Positions 35,729 through 45,729 of a stretch of DNA of 64,000 nt are shown here, in pieces (the stretch's first letter is position 1; each line of letters opens with the position of its first letter). The position numbers were made by a program, and so were the translations under genes. The notes beneath the pieces are model-generated. The model made no database searches and had not been told where the DNA came from. It was given only the letters and a program-made list of their open reading frames with translations. Source of the DNA: Parashewanella spongiae (lineage in GTDB: Bacteria > Pseudomonadota > Gammaproteobacteria > Enterobacterales > Shewanellaceae). Where the stretch lies: NCBI RefSeq assembly GCF_004358345.1, contig NZ_CP037952.1, forward strand, positions 3,286,001 to 3,350,000, given 5' to 3'.

Positions 35729-36425
35729 CTATGCGATTGGAGCATAAAGGCGATCTGCGGGATTCCACATGATCCATGACGTCGCAATAAATTTATCACC
35801 TGATACCGGAATATGACCTTTATGAGTATGGGTAAATCCAGCTGGAGCTATGACCATACTACCTTTTTTAGGTTTAATTTTTCGCTGCTGATAATAAAAT
35901 TCAGTTTCTCCACCTTCTTCCACATCATTAAGGTAAAACATATAAAGTACAACTCGATGAAGAGCTTCATTGTGCGGTATTTGAGGAAATTGCTCTGAAT
36001 GCCAGTGATGATAGCCACCAGCATTCTTTATATATTTCTGTAAATTAATTGTACCGCTCCGATATAAATATTTTACTAAAGGCTCTGCACGTGGACGCCC
36101 TAGTTTTTCAAAATTATCAGGAACAAGAACAACAGGTTTTCCTTTTTCGTCAGCCACTGAAACGGAAACAGCTCCCATCAGTGCCATAGAATATTTTGTG
36201 AAATAATCCGTTGCTTTCTCTAATGTATAACCTAACAGTTCATTTTTAATGCTAGCAAGATCTTCAAAATTATCTAAAGTAAGATCTAGGCTGTTTTTTT
36301 TAGTTTCATCGATACCATGGACCCGTTTCACCAGCTCTAACTCCCTGATGCTTAGAAAACACATCGACTAATCGATCACAAAACTCATCAGGTAATGCAT
36401 TCGGATAAACTTCTATAAAATCCAT
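35729..36425 (-). pseudogene. 2OG-Fe(II) prolyl-hydroxylase-like protein, frameshifted
   Basis: Iron- and 2-oxoglutarate-dependent dioxygenase of the prolyl 4-hydroxylase type, about 230 residues if intact. The metal site is visible as HHWHSEQFPQIPH (H-x-E) and the distal part as THTHKGHIPVSGDKF with the 2OG-binding Lys. The natural start MDFIEVYPNALPDEFCDRLV is at 36425 with the frame continuing DVFSKHQGVRAGETG. Near 36320-36330 the frame must change by one base to reach HGIDETKKNSLDLTLDNF. The downstream part alone is open from 36364. Either a genuine inactivating indel or a sequencing error. Substrate unknown. Confidence 0.75.
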
Positions 36426-36514
36426 ATTATACTTGGCTCACTAAGTAAAATTAATGGTGATGACTATCATTTGATGAATCAAAACCCACGTGCGTTGAAA
36501 TTAAAACTGTAACT

Positions 36515-37462
36515 TTATAGCCATTGCTTTCTCTTAAAGAAAAGGTAAGTACCTACTGCACTCGCAAGCATCATACCTATAGCCATAGGATAACCATATT
36601 CCCACGCTAACTCTGGCATTTTTCCAAAGTTCATGCCGTAACTACTGGCGATCAACGTCGGAGGTAAGAAAACTACAGCGGCAACAGAGAAAATTTTAAT
36701 AATTTTATTCTGTTGTAAGCCTGTAAAGCCCATTGCGGCATCCAATAAGAAATTTAACTTATCAAAAATAAACTGACTATGGGGCATAAGCGATTCAATA
36801 TCAGACAACATTTCTCTAATATCTTTTAAATGCTCATCAGACATTTGCCCACGACAATAGCGCTGTAAATAACGAAGTGATCTTTGTGTATCGAGCAAGC
36901 TTAATCTTATCTTACCATTAGAGTCTTCTTGTAATGTAATGAGCTTAAATACATCGTCCAGCTCATCATTTTCAAATACTTGCACTCCTACATCTTCAAG
37001 AACCGTGTACACATCCTCAATAAGATCTGAAAGATAATCGACTTTGATTGTAAAAAACTCTAGGAACAACTCTTGAGGAGAAGATATTTCTAATCGTCCT
37101 AATCTTAAGTAATTACGTAAAAGACGAACCAGCCCAACATCTTCCTCTCGAATGGTCAGTAAAAAAGTACTTCTAAGGTTGAATGAAATATTCACGCCTT
37201 TAATATATTGCCCAACTCGCTGAGGAAATAAGGAATTAATGTGCAATCCATCTGCGTTCTGATAAAAACGGGCCGATGCTTCAATATCATTAATATCTTC
37301 TTCATCCGGTACTTCTTCAACTGAAAATTGATTCAACCAATCGCGTTCATCATCTTCAGGTTTGTACAAATCTAACCATAAAGTATCTTCTGGGATGTCA
37401 TCCTTTACAGTTATTTCTTTAATTGTAAGGCGGCGATTTTTATATAGGTAAGCTGTAATCAT
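36515..37462 (-). CDS. corA: CorA magnesium/cobalt transporter
   Basis: Homopentameric inner-membrane channel for Mg2+ (also Co2+, Ni2+). 315 residues from MITAYLYKNRRL, in line with E. coli CorA. A long cytosolic alpha/beta domain is followed by the stalk helix (IESLMPHSQFIFDKLNFLLD) and two C-terminal transmembrane helices. The selectivity motif reads SSYGMNFGKMPELAW, and a basic end FFKRKQWL follows. AGGGG lies 6 nt before this ATG; the open frame begins 7 codons earlier. It stands alone, divergent from the orphan at 37676. Confidence 0.95.
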   Translation of the reverse strand: MITAYLYKNRRLTIKEITVKDDIPEDTLWLDLYKPEDDERDWLNQFSVEEVPDEEDINDIEASARFYQNADGLHINSLFPQRVGQYIKGVNISFNLRSTFLLTIREEDVGLVRLLRNYLRLGRLEISSPQELFLEFFTIKVDYLSDLIEDVYTVLEDVGVQVFENDELDDVFKLITLQEDSNGKIRLSLLDTQRSLRYLQRYCRGQMSDEHLKDIREMLSDIESLMPHSQFIFDKLNFLLDAAMGFTGLQQNKIIKIFSVAAVVFLPPTLIASSYGMNFGKMPELAWEYGYPMAIGMMLASAVGTYLFFKRKQWL

Positions 37463-37675
37463 CAATGCCCCTATTGCCGTCAATTCAATTCATTGACATG
37501 CTATGGTTAATTTTGTGGGCTAGTTTACCTGATAAAATAGTAAGATAAAGCGTTAAACCCATTTTAAGAATAATGGATGCTCGCTTTCCAAGCGGAATAA
37601 TAATGAAACTGTAAGCCTATGTTAAACATTTAGAGTTATTATGAATCGGTGTTTTTCATATTATGGGTATCAATT

Positions 37676-38362
37676 ATGGCTACAGCGAGCATTCAACCAA
37701 GCGTATCAAGACAGCTCTGGCTAAGCCCAAATGGTCAGGTTAATAGCAAAGCACAACAATTTACCTATACGCCTAATGGCACAAAATGGAATGTTAAAGC
37801 AACTGATTGTCACAGTAATAGTTGTTTTTCTTTCGGTTCTTTTTCTGCTAACCGACATGTTAGCAAAATACAAAAACAATTAAGCAGGAATGGTATTACT
37901 CCTCAAGTTCAAAACCATTCAAATCTACAAGCCTTATACTCTGGCAAAAATGGCACTAAGATTAAAGACACCATTAGAATGACATTTGATGTAGACAAAC
38001 CTACAATCAAACTACAAAAAGCCCCTAAGTTTAAACTATTCATAGCAACTTCTGAAAATAAGACTGCTTATCATTTTTGTCCAACAATTTCCTGCCCTAT
38101 CACTGGTAAACAATTACACACAAAAGATGCCATCCAGTTACGAGTATCAAAAGGTCAAAATGAGCAATGGATAACATGTTCCAGAGAAGGAGCAAGAAAA
38201 TTAATCCTTAACTATTCACCTAGCGTTGCGGAAATAGCAATTCATTCAACTGATGACTTAAGCTCTGATTCTGTTCGACCCGTGACATCAGAAAATATTG
38301 GAGGGAGTTTGTGGTTTTTAGCATACAAAAACAGATTTCAAACAAAATGGTTTTTTTGTTAA
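37676..38362 (+). CDS. Orphan protein with possible U-box-like C-terminus
   Basis: 228 residues from MATASIQPSVSRQLW; an upstream ATG at 37649 is in frame but less likely. Paired cysteines occur in KATDCHSNSCFSF. The C-terminal third reads FCPTISCPITGKQLHTKD, then WITCSREGARKLI and SVRPVTSENI. This spacing recalls the U-box-like domain of NleG-type (DUF1076) type III effectors, where CPI(T) is followed by a helix and an HPxSREPIT-like loop. The resemblance was judged by eye and is tentative. No signal peptide. It lies between corA and MITE E1. Confidence 0.6.
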   Translation: MATASIQPSVSRQLWLSPNGQVNSKAQQFTYTPNGTKWNVKATDCHSNSCFSFGSFSANRHVSKIQKQLSRNGITPQVQNHSNLQALYSGKNGTKIKDTIRMTFDVDKPTIKLQKAPKFKLFIATSENKTAYHFCPTISCPITGKQLHTKDAIQLRVSKGQNEQWITCSREGARKLILNYSPSVAEIAIHSTDDLSSDSVRPVTSENIGGSLWFLAYKNRFQTKWFFC

Positions 38363-38372
38363 TAACGATAAA

Positions 38373-38604
38373 CCTAAATAAATCGGTTGGGAGCGTTCAT
38401 ATACGCAGAAAAAATTACCGATAGCAAGGTATGAATAGCAGCAAGTAGTGGCTCTACTTGCAAAATTTATAACGCAGCTAGCGGTGGTTTTGGCAAGTAT
38501 ATGAACGTTCAGCACTTACCTGATGGGTGAATTAGGGTTGTTTAGTTTTGTATTTAACTTCAATAGATTAAAGCTAAACTGTGCGTTCAACCGATTTATT
38601 TAGG
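38373..38604. mobile_element. MITE family E, copy 1
   Basis: 232 bp with ends CCTAAATAAATCGGTTG and CAACCGATTTATTTAGG and a perfect 5-bp target duplication ATAAA (38368-38372, 38605-38609). It serves as the empty-site reference for mini-element F (inserted in E2) and for MITE G2 (inserted in E3). It lies between the orphan gene and the suc terminator. Confidence 0.88.
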
Positions 38605-38606
38605 AT

Positions 38607-38630
38607 AAAGGTCAGTAAAAGCTGACCTTT
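38607..38630 (-). terminator. Terminator after sucD
   Basis: AAAGGTCAG and CTGACCTTT make a 9-bp stem with a 6-nt loop, 26 bp past the sucD stop. The stem ends in TTT rather than a long U-run. Confidence 0.6.
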
Positions 38631-38655
38631 ATTTATAATCAGTAAATAAAACTAC

Positions 38656-39528
38656 TTACCAACCCGTTTTTTGGCGAAGTGCTTTGCCAATATCAGCCAG
38701 CGAGCGAACCGTAGTTACACCAGCCGCTTCTAATGCAGCAAACTTCTCATCTGCTGTACCTTTACCGCCAGCGATAATTGCACCAGCGTGACCCATACGC
38801 TTACCAGCAGGAGCAGTAACACCTGCAATGTAAGAAACTACAGGCTTAGTTACGTTAGCTTTAATGTATTCAGCCGCTTCTTCTTCAGCTGTACCACCAA
38901 TTTCACCAATCATAACGATAGCTTCAGTACCTTCGTCGTTTTGGAACATTTCTAAAACGTCGATGAAGTTAGTGCCTGGGATTGGGTCGCCACCAATACC
39001 AACACAAGTAGATTGACCGAAACCTTCGTCAGTTGTTTGCTTAACGGCTTCATAAGTCAAGGTACCTGAACGTGAAACGATACCTACTTTACCTGGCTTA
39101 TGAATGTGACCTGGCATAATACCAATCTTACATTCACCCGGAGTGATAACACCAGGGCAATTAGGACCAATCATACGAACGCCAGTTTCAGCTAACTTAA
39201 CTTTAACTTCAAGCATATCGATAGTTGGGATACCTTCAGTAATACAAACGATAAGCTCAATGCCACCGTCGATTGCTTCAAGGATTGCATCTTTGCAGAA
39301 AGGCGCTGGTACATAGATAACTGACGCTGTAGCGCATGTTTCTGCAACGGCATCTTTAACTGTGTTGAACACAGGTAAACCTAGGTGAACTTGTCCACCT
39401 TTACCAGGAGATACACCGCCAACCATTTGAGTGCCATAAGCAATCGCTTGTTCAGAGTGGAAAGTACCTTGACCACCAGTGAAACCCTGACAGATTACTT
39501 TAGTATCTTTATTAATTAATACAGACAT
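38656..39528 (-). CDS. sucD: Succinyl-CoA ligase, alpha subunit
   Basis: 290 residues. Makes succinate and a nucleoside triphosphate from succinyl-CoA with SucC in the TCA cycle. It carries the CoA-binding Rossmann motif [15 protein letters not shown], the [11 protein letters not shown] segment, [10 protein letters not shown] and the phosphohistidine loop [16 protein letters not shown]. Its ATG overlaps the sucC stop by one base (TAATG), giving translational coupling. Last gene of the sdh-suc cluster. Confidence 0.97.
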   Translation of the reverse strand: MSVLINKDTKVICQGFTGGQGTFHSEQAIAYGTQMVGGVSPGKGGQVHLGLPVFNTVKDAVAETCATASVIYVPAPFCKDAILEAIDGGIELIVCITEGIPTIDMLEVKVKLAETGVRMIGPNCPGVITPGECKIGIMPGHIHKPGKVGIVSRSGTLTYEAVKQTTDEGFGQSTCVGIGGDPIPGTNFIDVLEMFQNDEGTEAIVMIGEIGGTAEEEAAEYIKANVTKPVVSYIAGVTAPAGKRMGHAGAIIAGGKGTADEKFAALEAAGVTTVRSLADIGKALRQKTGW

Positions 39529-40694
39529 TATTTGCCCTCCGCAGCTGCAACAACTTTTTCAGCAGCGTCAGTCAATGATTCAGCTGCGATAATGTCAAGA
39601 TCAGAGCTTGCTAGCACTTCACGACCAAGTTCAGCGTTAGTACCTTCAAGACGAACAACTACAGGAACTTGAACGCCAACTTCTTTAACCGCGCCAATGA
39701 TGCCTTCTGCAATCATGTCACAGCGTACGATGCCACCAAAGATGTTCACTAGAACCGCTTTAACGTTATCATCAGAAAGAATGATCTTAAATGCTTCTGC
39801 AACGCGCTCTTTTGTTGCGCCACCACCTACGTCTAGGAAGTTAGCTGGCTTACCGCCATGTAGGTTTACGATGTCCATAGTACCCATTGCTAGGCCTGCA
39901 CCATTAACCATACAACCAACGTTTCCGTCTAATGCAACATAGTTAAGCTCGAATTTTGCAGCGTGTGCTTCACGTGGATCATCTTGTGATGGATCATGCA
40001 TTTCACGTATTTTAGGCTGACGGAATAATGCATTACCATCAACACCAATTTTACCGTCAAGACAGTGAATATTGCCTTGTTCAGTAATAACCAGCGGGTT
40101 GATTTCCAATAACGCAAAATCATAGTCGTTGAACATTTTAGCAAGACCCATGAATACCTTAGTGAACTGCTTCATTTGAGTTGGGTTTAAACCTAACTTG
40201 AAGCCAAGATCACGGGCTTGGTATGTTTGAGGACCGACTAATGGATCAATGACTGCTTTGTGAATCAACTCTGGTGTTTCTTCAGCAACGGTTTCAATTT
40301 CGACACCGCCTTCTGTAGAAGCCATAAATACGATACGCTGCGTACCACGGTCAATAACGGCACCTAGATATAGCTCATTTGCTATATCAGTGCAGCTTTC
40401 TACTAAAATCTTAGCTACAGGCTGTCCATCTTCATCAGTTTGGTAAGTAACAAGATTTTTACCAAGCCATTTTTCAGCAAATGTTCTGATTTCTTCTTTA
40501 TCGCCAGTAACTTTTACGCCACCTGCTTTACCACGGCCGCCAGCGTGTACTTGACACTTAACAACCCACATATCACCGCCAATATGTCCGGCCGCTTCAA
40601 CAGCTTCTTGGGCTGTATCGCAAGCAAAACCTTCAGACACTGGCAAACCATATTTGGCAAATAATCGCTTTGCCTGATACTCATGCAAATTCAT
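39528..40694 (-). CDS. sucC: Succinyl-CoA ligase, beta subunit
   Basis: 388 residues with an N-terminal ATP-grasp domain ([33 protein letters not shown]) and a C-terminal ligase domain ([17 protein letters not shown]) that pairs with SucD. It determines nucleotide specificity of the complex. It lies 77 bp after sucB, a gap occupied by a strong hairpin, and overlaps sucD by one base. Confidence 0.97.
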   Translation of the reverse strand: MNLHEYQAKRLFAKYGLPVSEGFACDTAQEAVEAAGHIGGDMWVVKCQVHAGGRGKAGGVKVTGDKEEIRTFAEKWLGKNLVTYQTDEDGQPVAKILVESCTDIANELYLGAVIDRGTQRIVFMASTEGGVEIETVAEETPELIHKAVIDPLVGPQTYQARDLGFKLGLNPTQMKQFTKVFMGLAKMFNDYDFALLEINPLVITEQGNIHCLDGKIGVDGNALFRQPKIREMHDPSQDDPREAHAAKFELNYVALDGNVGCMVNGAGLAMGTMDIVNLHGGKPANFLDVGGGATKERVAEAFKIILSDDNVKAVLVNIFGGIVRCDMIAEGIIGAVKEVGVQVPVVVRLEGTNAELGREVLASSDLDIIAAESLTDAAEKVVAAAEGK

Positions 40695-40727
40695 GATGAT
40701 CTATCCGTATACTACTTTATAAATAAA

Positions 40728-40747
40728 ACTGGCCCGAAAGGGCCAGT
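40728..40747 (-). terminator. Intra-operon hairpin between sucB and sucC
   Basis: On the minus strand ACTGGCCC-TTTC-GGGCCAGT is followed by TTTATTTAT, a textbook rho-independent shape inside the operon. It may reduce transcription into sucCD or stabilise the sucAB message. Confidence 0.75.
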
Positions 40748-40771
40748 CACTAGGGTAATGTCTGGCTACGA

Positions 40772-41974
40772 CTAAATATCGAGCAACAGACGTGTTGGAT
40801 CTTCTAAGAAGTCTTTAATTGCAACTAAGAAACCAACCGACTCACGTCCATCAACAATACGATGGTCATATGAGAGAGCTAGATACATCATTGGCAAGAT
40901 TTCAACTTGTCCATTCACTGCCATAGGACGATCTTTAATGGCATGCATACCTAAAATCGCACTTTGAGGCAAATTCAGAATTGGCGTTGACATTAATGAC
41001 CCGAAAACTCCACCGTTTGTTACAGTGAAATTACCGCCCGTCATGTCAGCGACAGTGAGTTTACCATCTCTGCCTTTAATTGCTAACTCTCTCACAGTTT
41101 TTTCTATTTCTGCGAGACTCATTTTATCTGTGTCACGTAACACAGGAGTAACTAGACCACGTGGCGTTGATACAGCAATGCTGACATCAAAATAATTGTG
41201 ATAAACAATGTCATCACCATCGATAGAAGCATTTACTTCAGGGAAGCGTTTTAACGCTTCAGTTACCGCTTTAACATAGAAAGACATAAAGCCTAAACGA
41301 ATACCATGTTTCTTTTCGAAAATTTCTTGATATTGTTTACGAATGCTCATGATTGGCTTCATGTTAACTTCGTTGAATGTTGTTAACATCGCCGTTGAGT
41401 TTTTCGCTTCTAATAAACGATTGGCAATCGTTTTTCTAAGGCGTGTCATTGGCACACGCTTTTCACTACGGTCTTCTGTAGAAACTGCAACCGGTGCAGC
41501 TACTGAAGCAGCTTTAGGCGCTGATGCAGAATTTTTAACAAATGCTTCTACGTCTTCTTTAGTGATACGACCGCCAACACCTGTCCCCTTAATGTGTTCA
41601 GGGCTTATATTGTGCTCAGCAATCAAACGACGTACAGATGGGCTTAATGCATCATTAGACTGTGAATCATCAGCATTATTAGATGAAACAGGTGCTGATT
41701 CAGCTTCAGCTTTAGTAACTTCTTTACCCGCTACAGCACCAGCCGAAAATTTGGCAATAACTTGCTCACCGAGAACTGTTTCACCATCTGAAAACAAAAT
41801 TTCTTCTAACGAACCGTCTTCCGGTGCAACAACCTCTAGTACAACTTTGTCTGTTTCAATATCGACTAGATTTTGATCACGGGTTACAGCCTCTCCAGGC
41901 TGAACATGCCAAGTTGCGATGGTTGCATCTGCGACTGACTCTGGCAGTACGGGTACCTTGATTTCGATACTCAT
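40772..41974 (-). CDS. sucB: 2-oxoglutarate dehydrogenase E2, dihydrolipoyl succinyltransferase
   Basis: 400 residues. Core of the 2-oxoglutarate dehydrogenase complex, moving the succinyl group to CoA. One N-terminal lipoyl domain ([12 protein letters not shown], lipoyl-Lys 43) is joined by an Ala/Ser linker to a peripheral-subunit-binding domain ([23 protein letters not shown] around residues 110-150). The catalytic domain ends with [11 protein letters not shown] (His 371, Asp 375). The gap to sucA is 28 bp. The E3 subunit is not encoded here. Confidence 0.97.
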   Translation of the reverse strand: MSIEIKVPVLPESVADATIATWHVQPGEAVTRDQNLVDIETDKVVLEVVAPEDGSLEEILFSDGETVLGEQVIAKFSAGAVAGKEVTKAEAESAPVSSNNADDSQSNDALSPSVRRLIAEHNISPEHIKGTGVGGRITKEDVEAFVKNSASAPKAASVAAPVAVSTEDRSEKRVPMTRLRKTIANRLLEAKNSTAMLTTFNEVNMKPIMSIRKQYQEIFEKKHGIRLGFMSFYVKAVTEALKRFPEVNASIDGDDIVYHNYFDVSIAVSTPRGLVTPVLRDTDKMSLAEIEKTVRELAIKGRDGKLTVADMTGGNFTVTNGGVFGSLMSTPILNLPQSAILGMHAIKDRPMAVNGQVEILPMMYLALSYDHRIVDGRESVGFLVAIKDFLEDPTRLLLDI

Positions 41975-42002
41975 AAAAAACTATCCTTTATCCTAACTGT
42001 AA

Positions 42003-44822
42003 CTAAAGTTTTAATGCACTATTAACTAGGGCTTCTTGTTGACGCATGTGTAAATCAGCATAACCACATGCAGGTGCAGCAGATGCTTCTCGACCAGCAT
42101 AAGTCAATTTCGCTCCAGCGGGAATTGCTGAATGGAAATGATGCTGACTGCAATACCATGCACCTTGGTTTTGAGGTTCTTCTTGGCACCAAACAAAGTC
42201 TTTCACATGCTGATAATCAGCTAACGCGACTTCCATTTCCTTATGCGGGAATGGATATAATTGCTCAATTCGAACAATAGCAATGTTTGAAAGGTTCTTT
42301 TCGCTGCGCTTTTGAATAAGGTCGTAATAGACTTTTCCGCTACAAAGAACGACTCGATCTATCTTGCTTGACTCTAATGAATCGACTTCACCAATAATAT
42401 TCTGGAACGAACCATTAGCAAGCTCATCAAAGCTTGAAACAGCCAATGGGTGTCTCAATAACGATTTTGGTGACATCACAACGAGCGGACGACGCATTGG
42501 ACGAACCACTTGTCGGCGCAACATATGATAAACCTGAGCAGGTGTAGACGGTACACAAACTTGCATATTATGGTTTGCACACAATTGTAAGAACCGTTCT
42601 AGGCGTGCACTTGAATGCTCTGGCCCCTGCCCTTCATAACCATGTGGTAATAACATAGTAAGACCGCATAAACGCCCCCACTTTTGCTCACCAGATGATA
42701 AGAATTGATCAATAACCACTTGAGCACAGTTTACAAAGTCTCCAAACTGAGCTTCCCAAATGGTTAACCCACCAGGTTCTGCCGTAGCGTAGCCGTACTC
42801 AAATGCAAGCACAGATGCTTCTGACAATACTGAATCAGTAATGTCGATAGGAGCCTGATCTTCAGCTAAATTACGCAATGGTAGATAAGTCGTTGCGTCT
42901 TTTTGATTATGCAGTACAGCATGACGATGGAAGAAGGTTCCACGGCCTGAATCTTGACCTGTGATTCGAACACGCTTGTTACCGTTTAATATCGTCGCAT
43001 AAGCTAAGTTTTCGGCAAAGCCCCAATCCAAAGGTTTTTCACCTATAGACATAGCAACCCGATCTTTATAAATCTTAGCAACGCGAGATTGAACAGGATG
43101 ACTTTCTGGAATATGAGCAATTTTTTCTGATAAAGCCTTTAAATCATCCATTGGGACTGAATCATCGTAGCTTTCATCCCACTCGCGATTTAAATAAGGA
43201 GTCCAGTCAACAGAATGCAACGTCATTGGGCGCCATTCTTTAACAACGCACTCGCCTTCATCTAATGCATCACGATAAGCATTAACCATTGCTACAGCAT
43301 CTTCAGAAGCAATCGAGTTTTCTGCAATCAATCTATCAGCATAAATTTTTCTTGGTGTGGGGTGTTTTTTAATCTTAGCGTACATCAATGGCTGAGTTGC
43401 ACTAGGCTCATCGGCTTCATTGTGACCATGGCGGCGATAACAAACTAAATCAATAACCACATCACGTTTAAATTCGTTACGATAATCAACCGCTAACTGA
43501 GAGACAAAAGCAACGGCTTCAGGATCATCAGCATTTACATGGAAGATTGGAGCCTGAACCATTTTCGCAATATCAGTACAGTATTCCGTTGAGCGAACAT
43601 CTTCAGTATTTGAAGTTGTAAAACCAACTTGGTTGTTAATCACTATGCGAATACTGCCACCAACTTTAAAACCGCGAGCTTGAGACATATTGAACGTCTC
43701 TTGCACGATGCCTTGGCCGGTAATCGCTGAATCTCCGTGGATAGTGATCGGCATCACTTGGCTGCCATCATTACAACCACGTCTGTCTTGACGTGCTCGA
43801 ACAGAACCAATAACAACAGGATTAACAATCTCAAGATGAGAAGGGTTAAATGCTAATGCTAAATGTACATTGCCAGCAGGAGTTTCAAAGTCAGAGGAGA
43901 AACCTTGATGATATTTTACGTCGCCTGAGCCTGTTGTGTGATCATGCTTTCCTGCAAATTCATCGAATAATTCTGACGGCTGCTTACCAAGAACGTTCAC
44001 TAATACATTCAAACGGCCTCTGTGTGCCATTCCAATAACAACTTCTTTTGTAGAAGATTCGCCAGCGCGATAAATAATTTCGCGAAGCATTGGAACAAGC
44101 GAGTCACCACCTTCAAGTGAGAATCGTTTTGCGCCTGGGAATTTTGCTCCTAGGTATTTTTCCATACCTTCGGCCGCATTTAACCCTTCTAAAATACGAG
44201 TTTTTGCTGCTTTATCGTAATTAGCTCGACCCTGTGACGGTTCAAGACGTTGTTGGATCCAACGCTTTTCATCCGTATCAGTGATGTGCATATACTCAGC
44301 ACCAATTGAACCACAATAAGTGTTTTTAAGCGCACTTATTATTTCCCCAAGCTTCATAGTGTCGCCACCATAAGCGAATGAGCCAGTGTTAAACTCACTT
44401 TCCATATCTTGGCTATCAAGACCATGAAATTCAGGGCTCAATTCAGAGACAGGTTCACGCACCCATAAACCAAGTGGATCTAGGTTTGCGTTTTGATGAC
44501 CTCTAAAACGATGCGCATTAATTAATTGCAGCACTTTAACTTGCTTAGCATCTAATTGAGGATCAGACGCTCTAACTGAGCTACCGCGATTTCCATCAAG
44601 CGCTAAACTACGGAAGTAATCTCGTACTTTAGAATGAGCAACTTCTTGAGGCTGGGCGCTTGAATCATTTATAGAAGGAAGGTTTTCAAAAACAGCTTTC
44701 CAATCATCGGAAACTGCTTGAGGATCTTCTTGATAGGCTTCGTACATCTCTTCAATGTAGGTAGCATTCGCACCGTACAAGTGAGATGACTCTAGCCAGG
44801 CTTTCATGATGCCTTGGTGCAT
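42003..44822 (-). CDS. sucA: 2-oxoglutarate dehydrogenase E1
   Basis: Thiamine-diphosphate-dependent decarboxylase of the 2-oxoglutarate dehydrogenase complex, 939 residues from MHQGIMKAWLESSHLYGAN, the usual SucA N-terminus. Motifs include VVIGMAHRGRLNVL, TIHGDSAITGQGIVQE, NNQVGFTTS, the C-terminal transketolase-like LLPHGYEGQGPEHSSARLER and VWCQEEPQNQGAW. An ATG two codons upstream directly abuts the AAAGGA site; the ATG at 44822 has proper spacing and is chosen. First gene of the sucABCD part, separated from sdhB by a terminator-like hairpin. Confidence 0.97.
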   Translation of the reverse strand: MHQGIMKAWLESSHLYGANATYIEEMYEAYQEDPQAVSDDWKAVFENLPSINDSSAQPQEVAHSKVRDYFRSLALDGNRGSSVRASDPQLDAKQVKVLQLINAHRFRGHQNANLDPLGLWVREPVSELSPEFHGLDSQDMESEFNTGSFAYGGDTMKLGEIISALKNTYCGSIGAEYMHITDTDEKRWIQQRLEPSQGRANYDKAAKTRILEGLNAAEGMEKYLGAKFPGAKRFSLEGGDSLVPMLREIIYRAGESSTKEVVIGMAHRGRLNVLVNVLGKQPSELFDEFAGKHDHTTGSGDVKYHQGFSSDFETPAGNVHLALAFNPSHLEIVNPVVIGSVRARQDRRGCNDGSQVMPITIHGDSAITGQGIVQETFNMSQARGFKVGGSIRIVINNQVGFTTSNTEDVRSTEYCTDIAKMVQAPIFHVNADDPEAVAFVSQLAVDYRNEFKRDVVIDLVCYRRHGHNEADEPSATQPLMYAKIKKHPTPRKIYADRLIAENSIASEDAVAMVNAYRDALDEGECVVKEWRPMTLHSVDWTPYLNREWDESYDDSVPMDDLKALSEKIAHIPESHPVQSRVAKIYKDRVAMSIGEKPLDWGFAENLAYATILNGNKRVRITGQDSGRGTFFHRHAVLHNQKDATTYLPLRNLAEDQAPIDITDSVLSEASVLAFEYGYATAEPGGLTIWEAQFGDFVNCAQVVIDQFLSSGEQKWGRLCGLTMLLPHGYEGQGPEHSSARLERFLQLCANHNMQVCVPSTPAQVYHMLRRQVVRPMRRPLVVMSPKSLLRHPLAVSSFDELANGSFQNIIGEVDSLESSKIDRVVLCSGKVYYDLIQKRSEKNLSNIAIVRIEQLYPFPHKEMEVALADYQHVKDFVWCQEEPQNQGAWYCSQHHFHSAIPAGAKLTYAGREASAAPACGYADLHMRQQEALVNSALKL

Positions 44823-44936
44823 TTCCATTCCTTTAAAACTAAATGTACACGTTTAGCATAGTCGATTATGTGCAGGGATAATTCCAATTATTGCACTCGT
44901 AGGCTATGACTAAAAGTTAAGAGTCTTTTTACACAT

Positions 44937-44971
44937 AAAAAGAGCCACTCCTCATAAGAAGTGACCCTTTA
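44937..44971 (-). terminator. Hairpin between sdhB and sucA
   Basis: On the minus strand GGGTCACTTC and GAGTGGCTC flank a short loop and run into TTTTTATG. It lies about 40 bp past the sdhB stop and 115 bp before sucA, so part of sucABCD transcription may start in this gap. Confidence 0.6.
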
Positions 44972-45011
44972 AAATTTATACTGCCACCATCAACAATTGG
45001 CTCTGTTTCAT

Positions 45012-45719
45012 TTATACAGCTCGCTTGAGTAGCATAGATTTAATATGACCAATCGCTTTTGTAGGGTTCAGCCCCTTAGGACAAACATCTACACAGTTCA
45101 TAATGCCATGACAACGGAATACACTGTATGCGTCATCAATTTCTGATAAACGTTCTTCTGTTGCAGTGTCACGGCTATCAATTAAGAATCGATAAGCATG
45201 TAACAAACCACTTGGACCAACGAACTTATCAGGGTTCCACCAGAATGATGGACACGCTGTGGAACAACATGCACACATAATACATTCATACAGACCGTCT
45301 AAATGCGCTCTATCTTCCGGTGATTGTAAATGTTCACGTGAAGGTGTTTTTTCGTCATTCATTAAGTAAGGTTTGATTTTTTCATACTGCTTGTAGAATT
45401 GGGATAAATCTACGATCAAATCGCGTACAACAGGCATACCTGGTAGAGGACGCACTTCCAATTTTTTACCTTTAAAGGTAGACATTGGGGTAATACAGGC
45501 CAAACCATTTTTACCATTCATGTTCAAACCGTCTGAACCGCAAACACCTTCACGGCATGAACGGCGAAACGATAATGTTGGATCTTGTTCTTTTAGTAAT
45601 AAAAGCGCATCCAACAACATCATGTCAGTGCCTTCTTGAACTTCTAAGCTGTAATCCTGCATATACGGCTTCGTATCTACATCAGGATTATAGCGATAAA
45701 CTGCAAATTCCAATTTCAT
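45012..45719 (-). CDS. sdhB: Succinate dehydrogenase iron-sulfur subunit
   Basis: 235 residues. Passes electrons from the flavin of SdhA to quinone through three clusters. The [2Fe-2S] ligands are in CREGVCGSDGLNMNG and the following GLACITP; the [4Fe-4S] and [3Fe-4S] ligands are in CIMCACCSTACPS and CHGIMNCVDVCPKGLNP. Cytoplasmic face of the inner membrane. It begins 10 bp after sdhA. Confidence 0.97.
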   Translation of the reverse strand: MKLEFAVYRYNPDVDTKPYMQDYSLEVQEGTDMMLLDALLLLKEQDPTLSFRRSCREGVCGSDGLNMNGKNGLACITPMSTFKGKKLEVRPLPGMPVVRDLIVDLSQFYKQYEKIKPYLMNDEKTPSREHLQSPEDRAHLDGLYECIMCACCSTACPSFWWNPDKFVGPSGLLHAYRFLIDSRDTATEERLSEIDDAYSVFRCHGIMNCVDVCPKGLNPTKAIGHIKSMLLKRAV

Positions 45720-45729
45720 CTTACCACTC

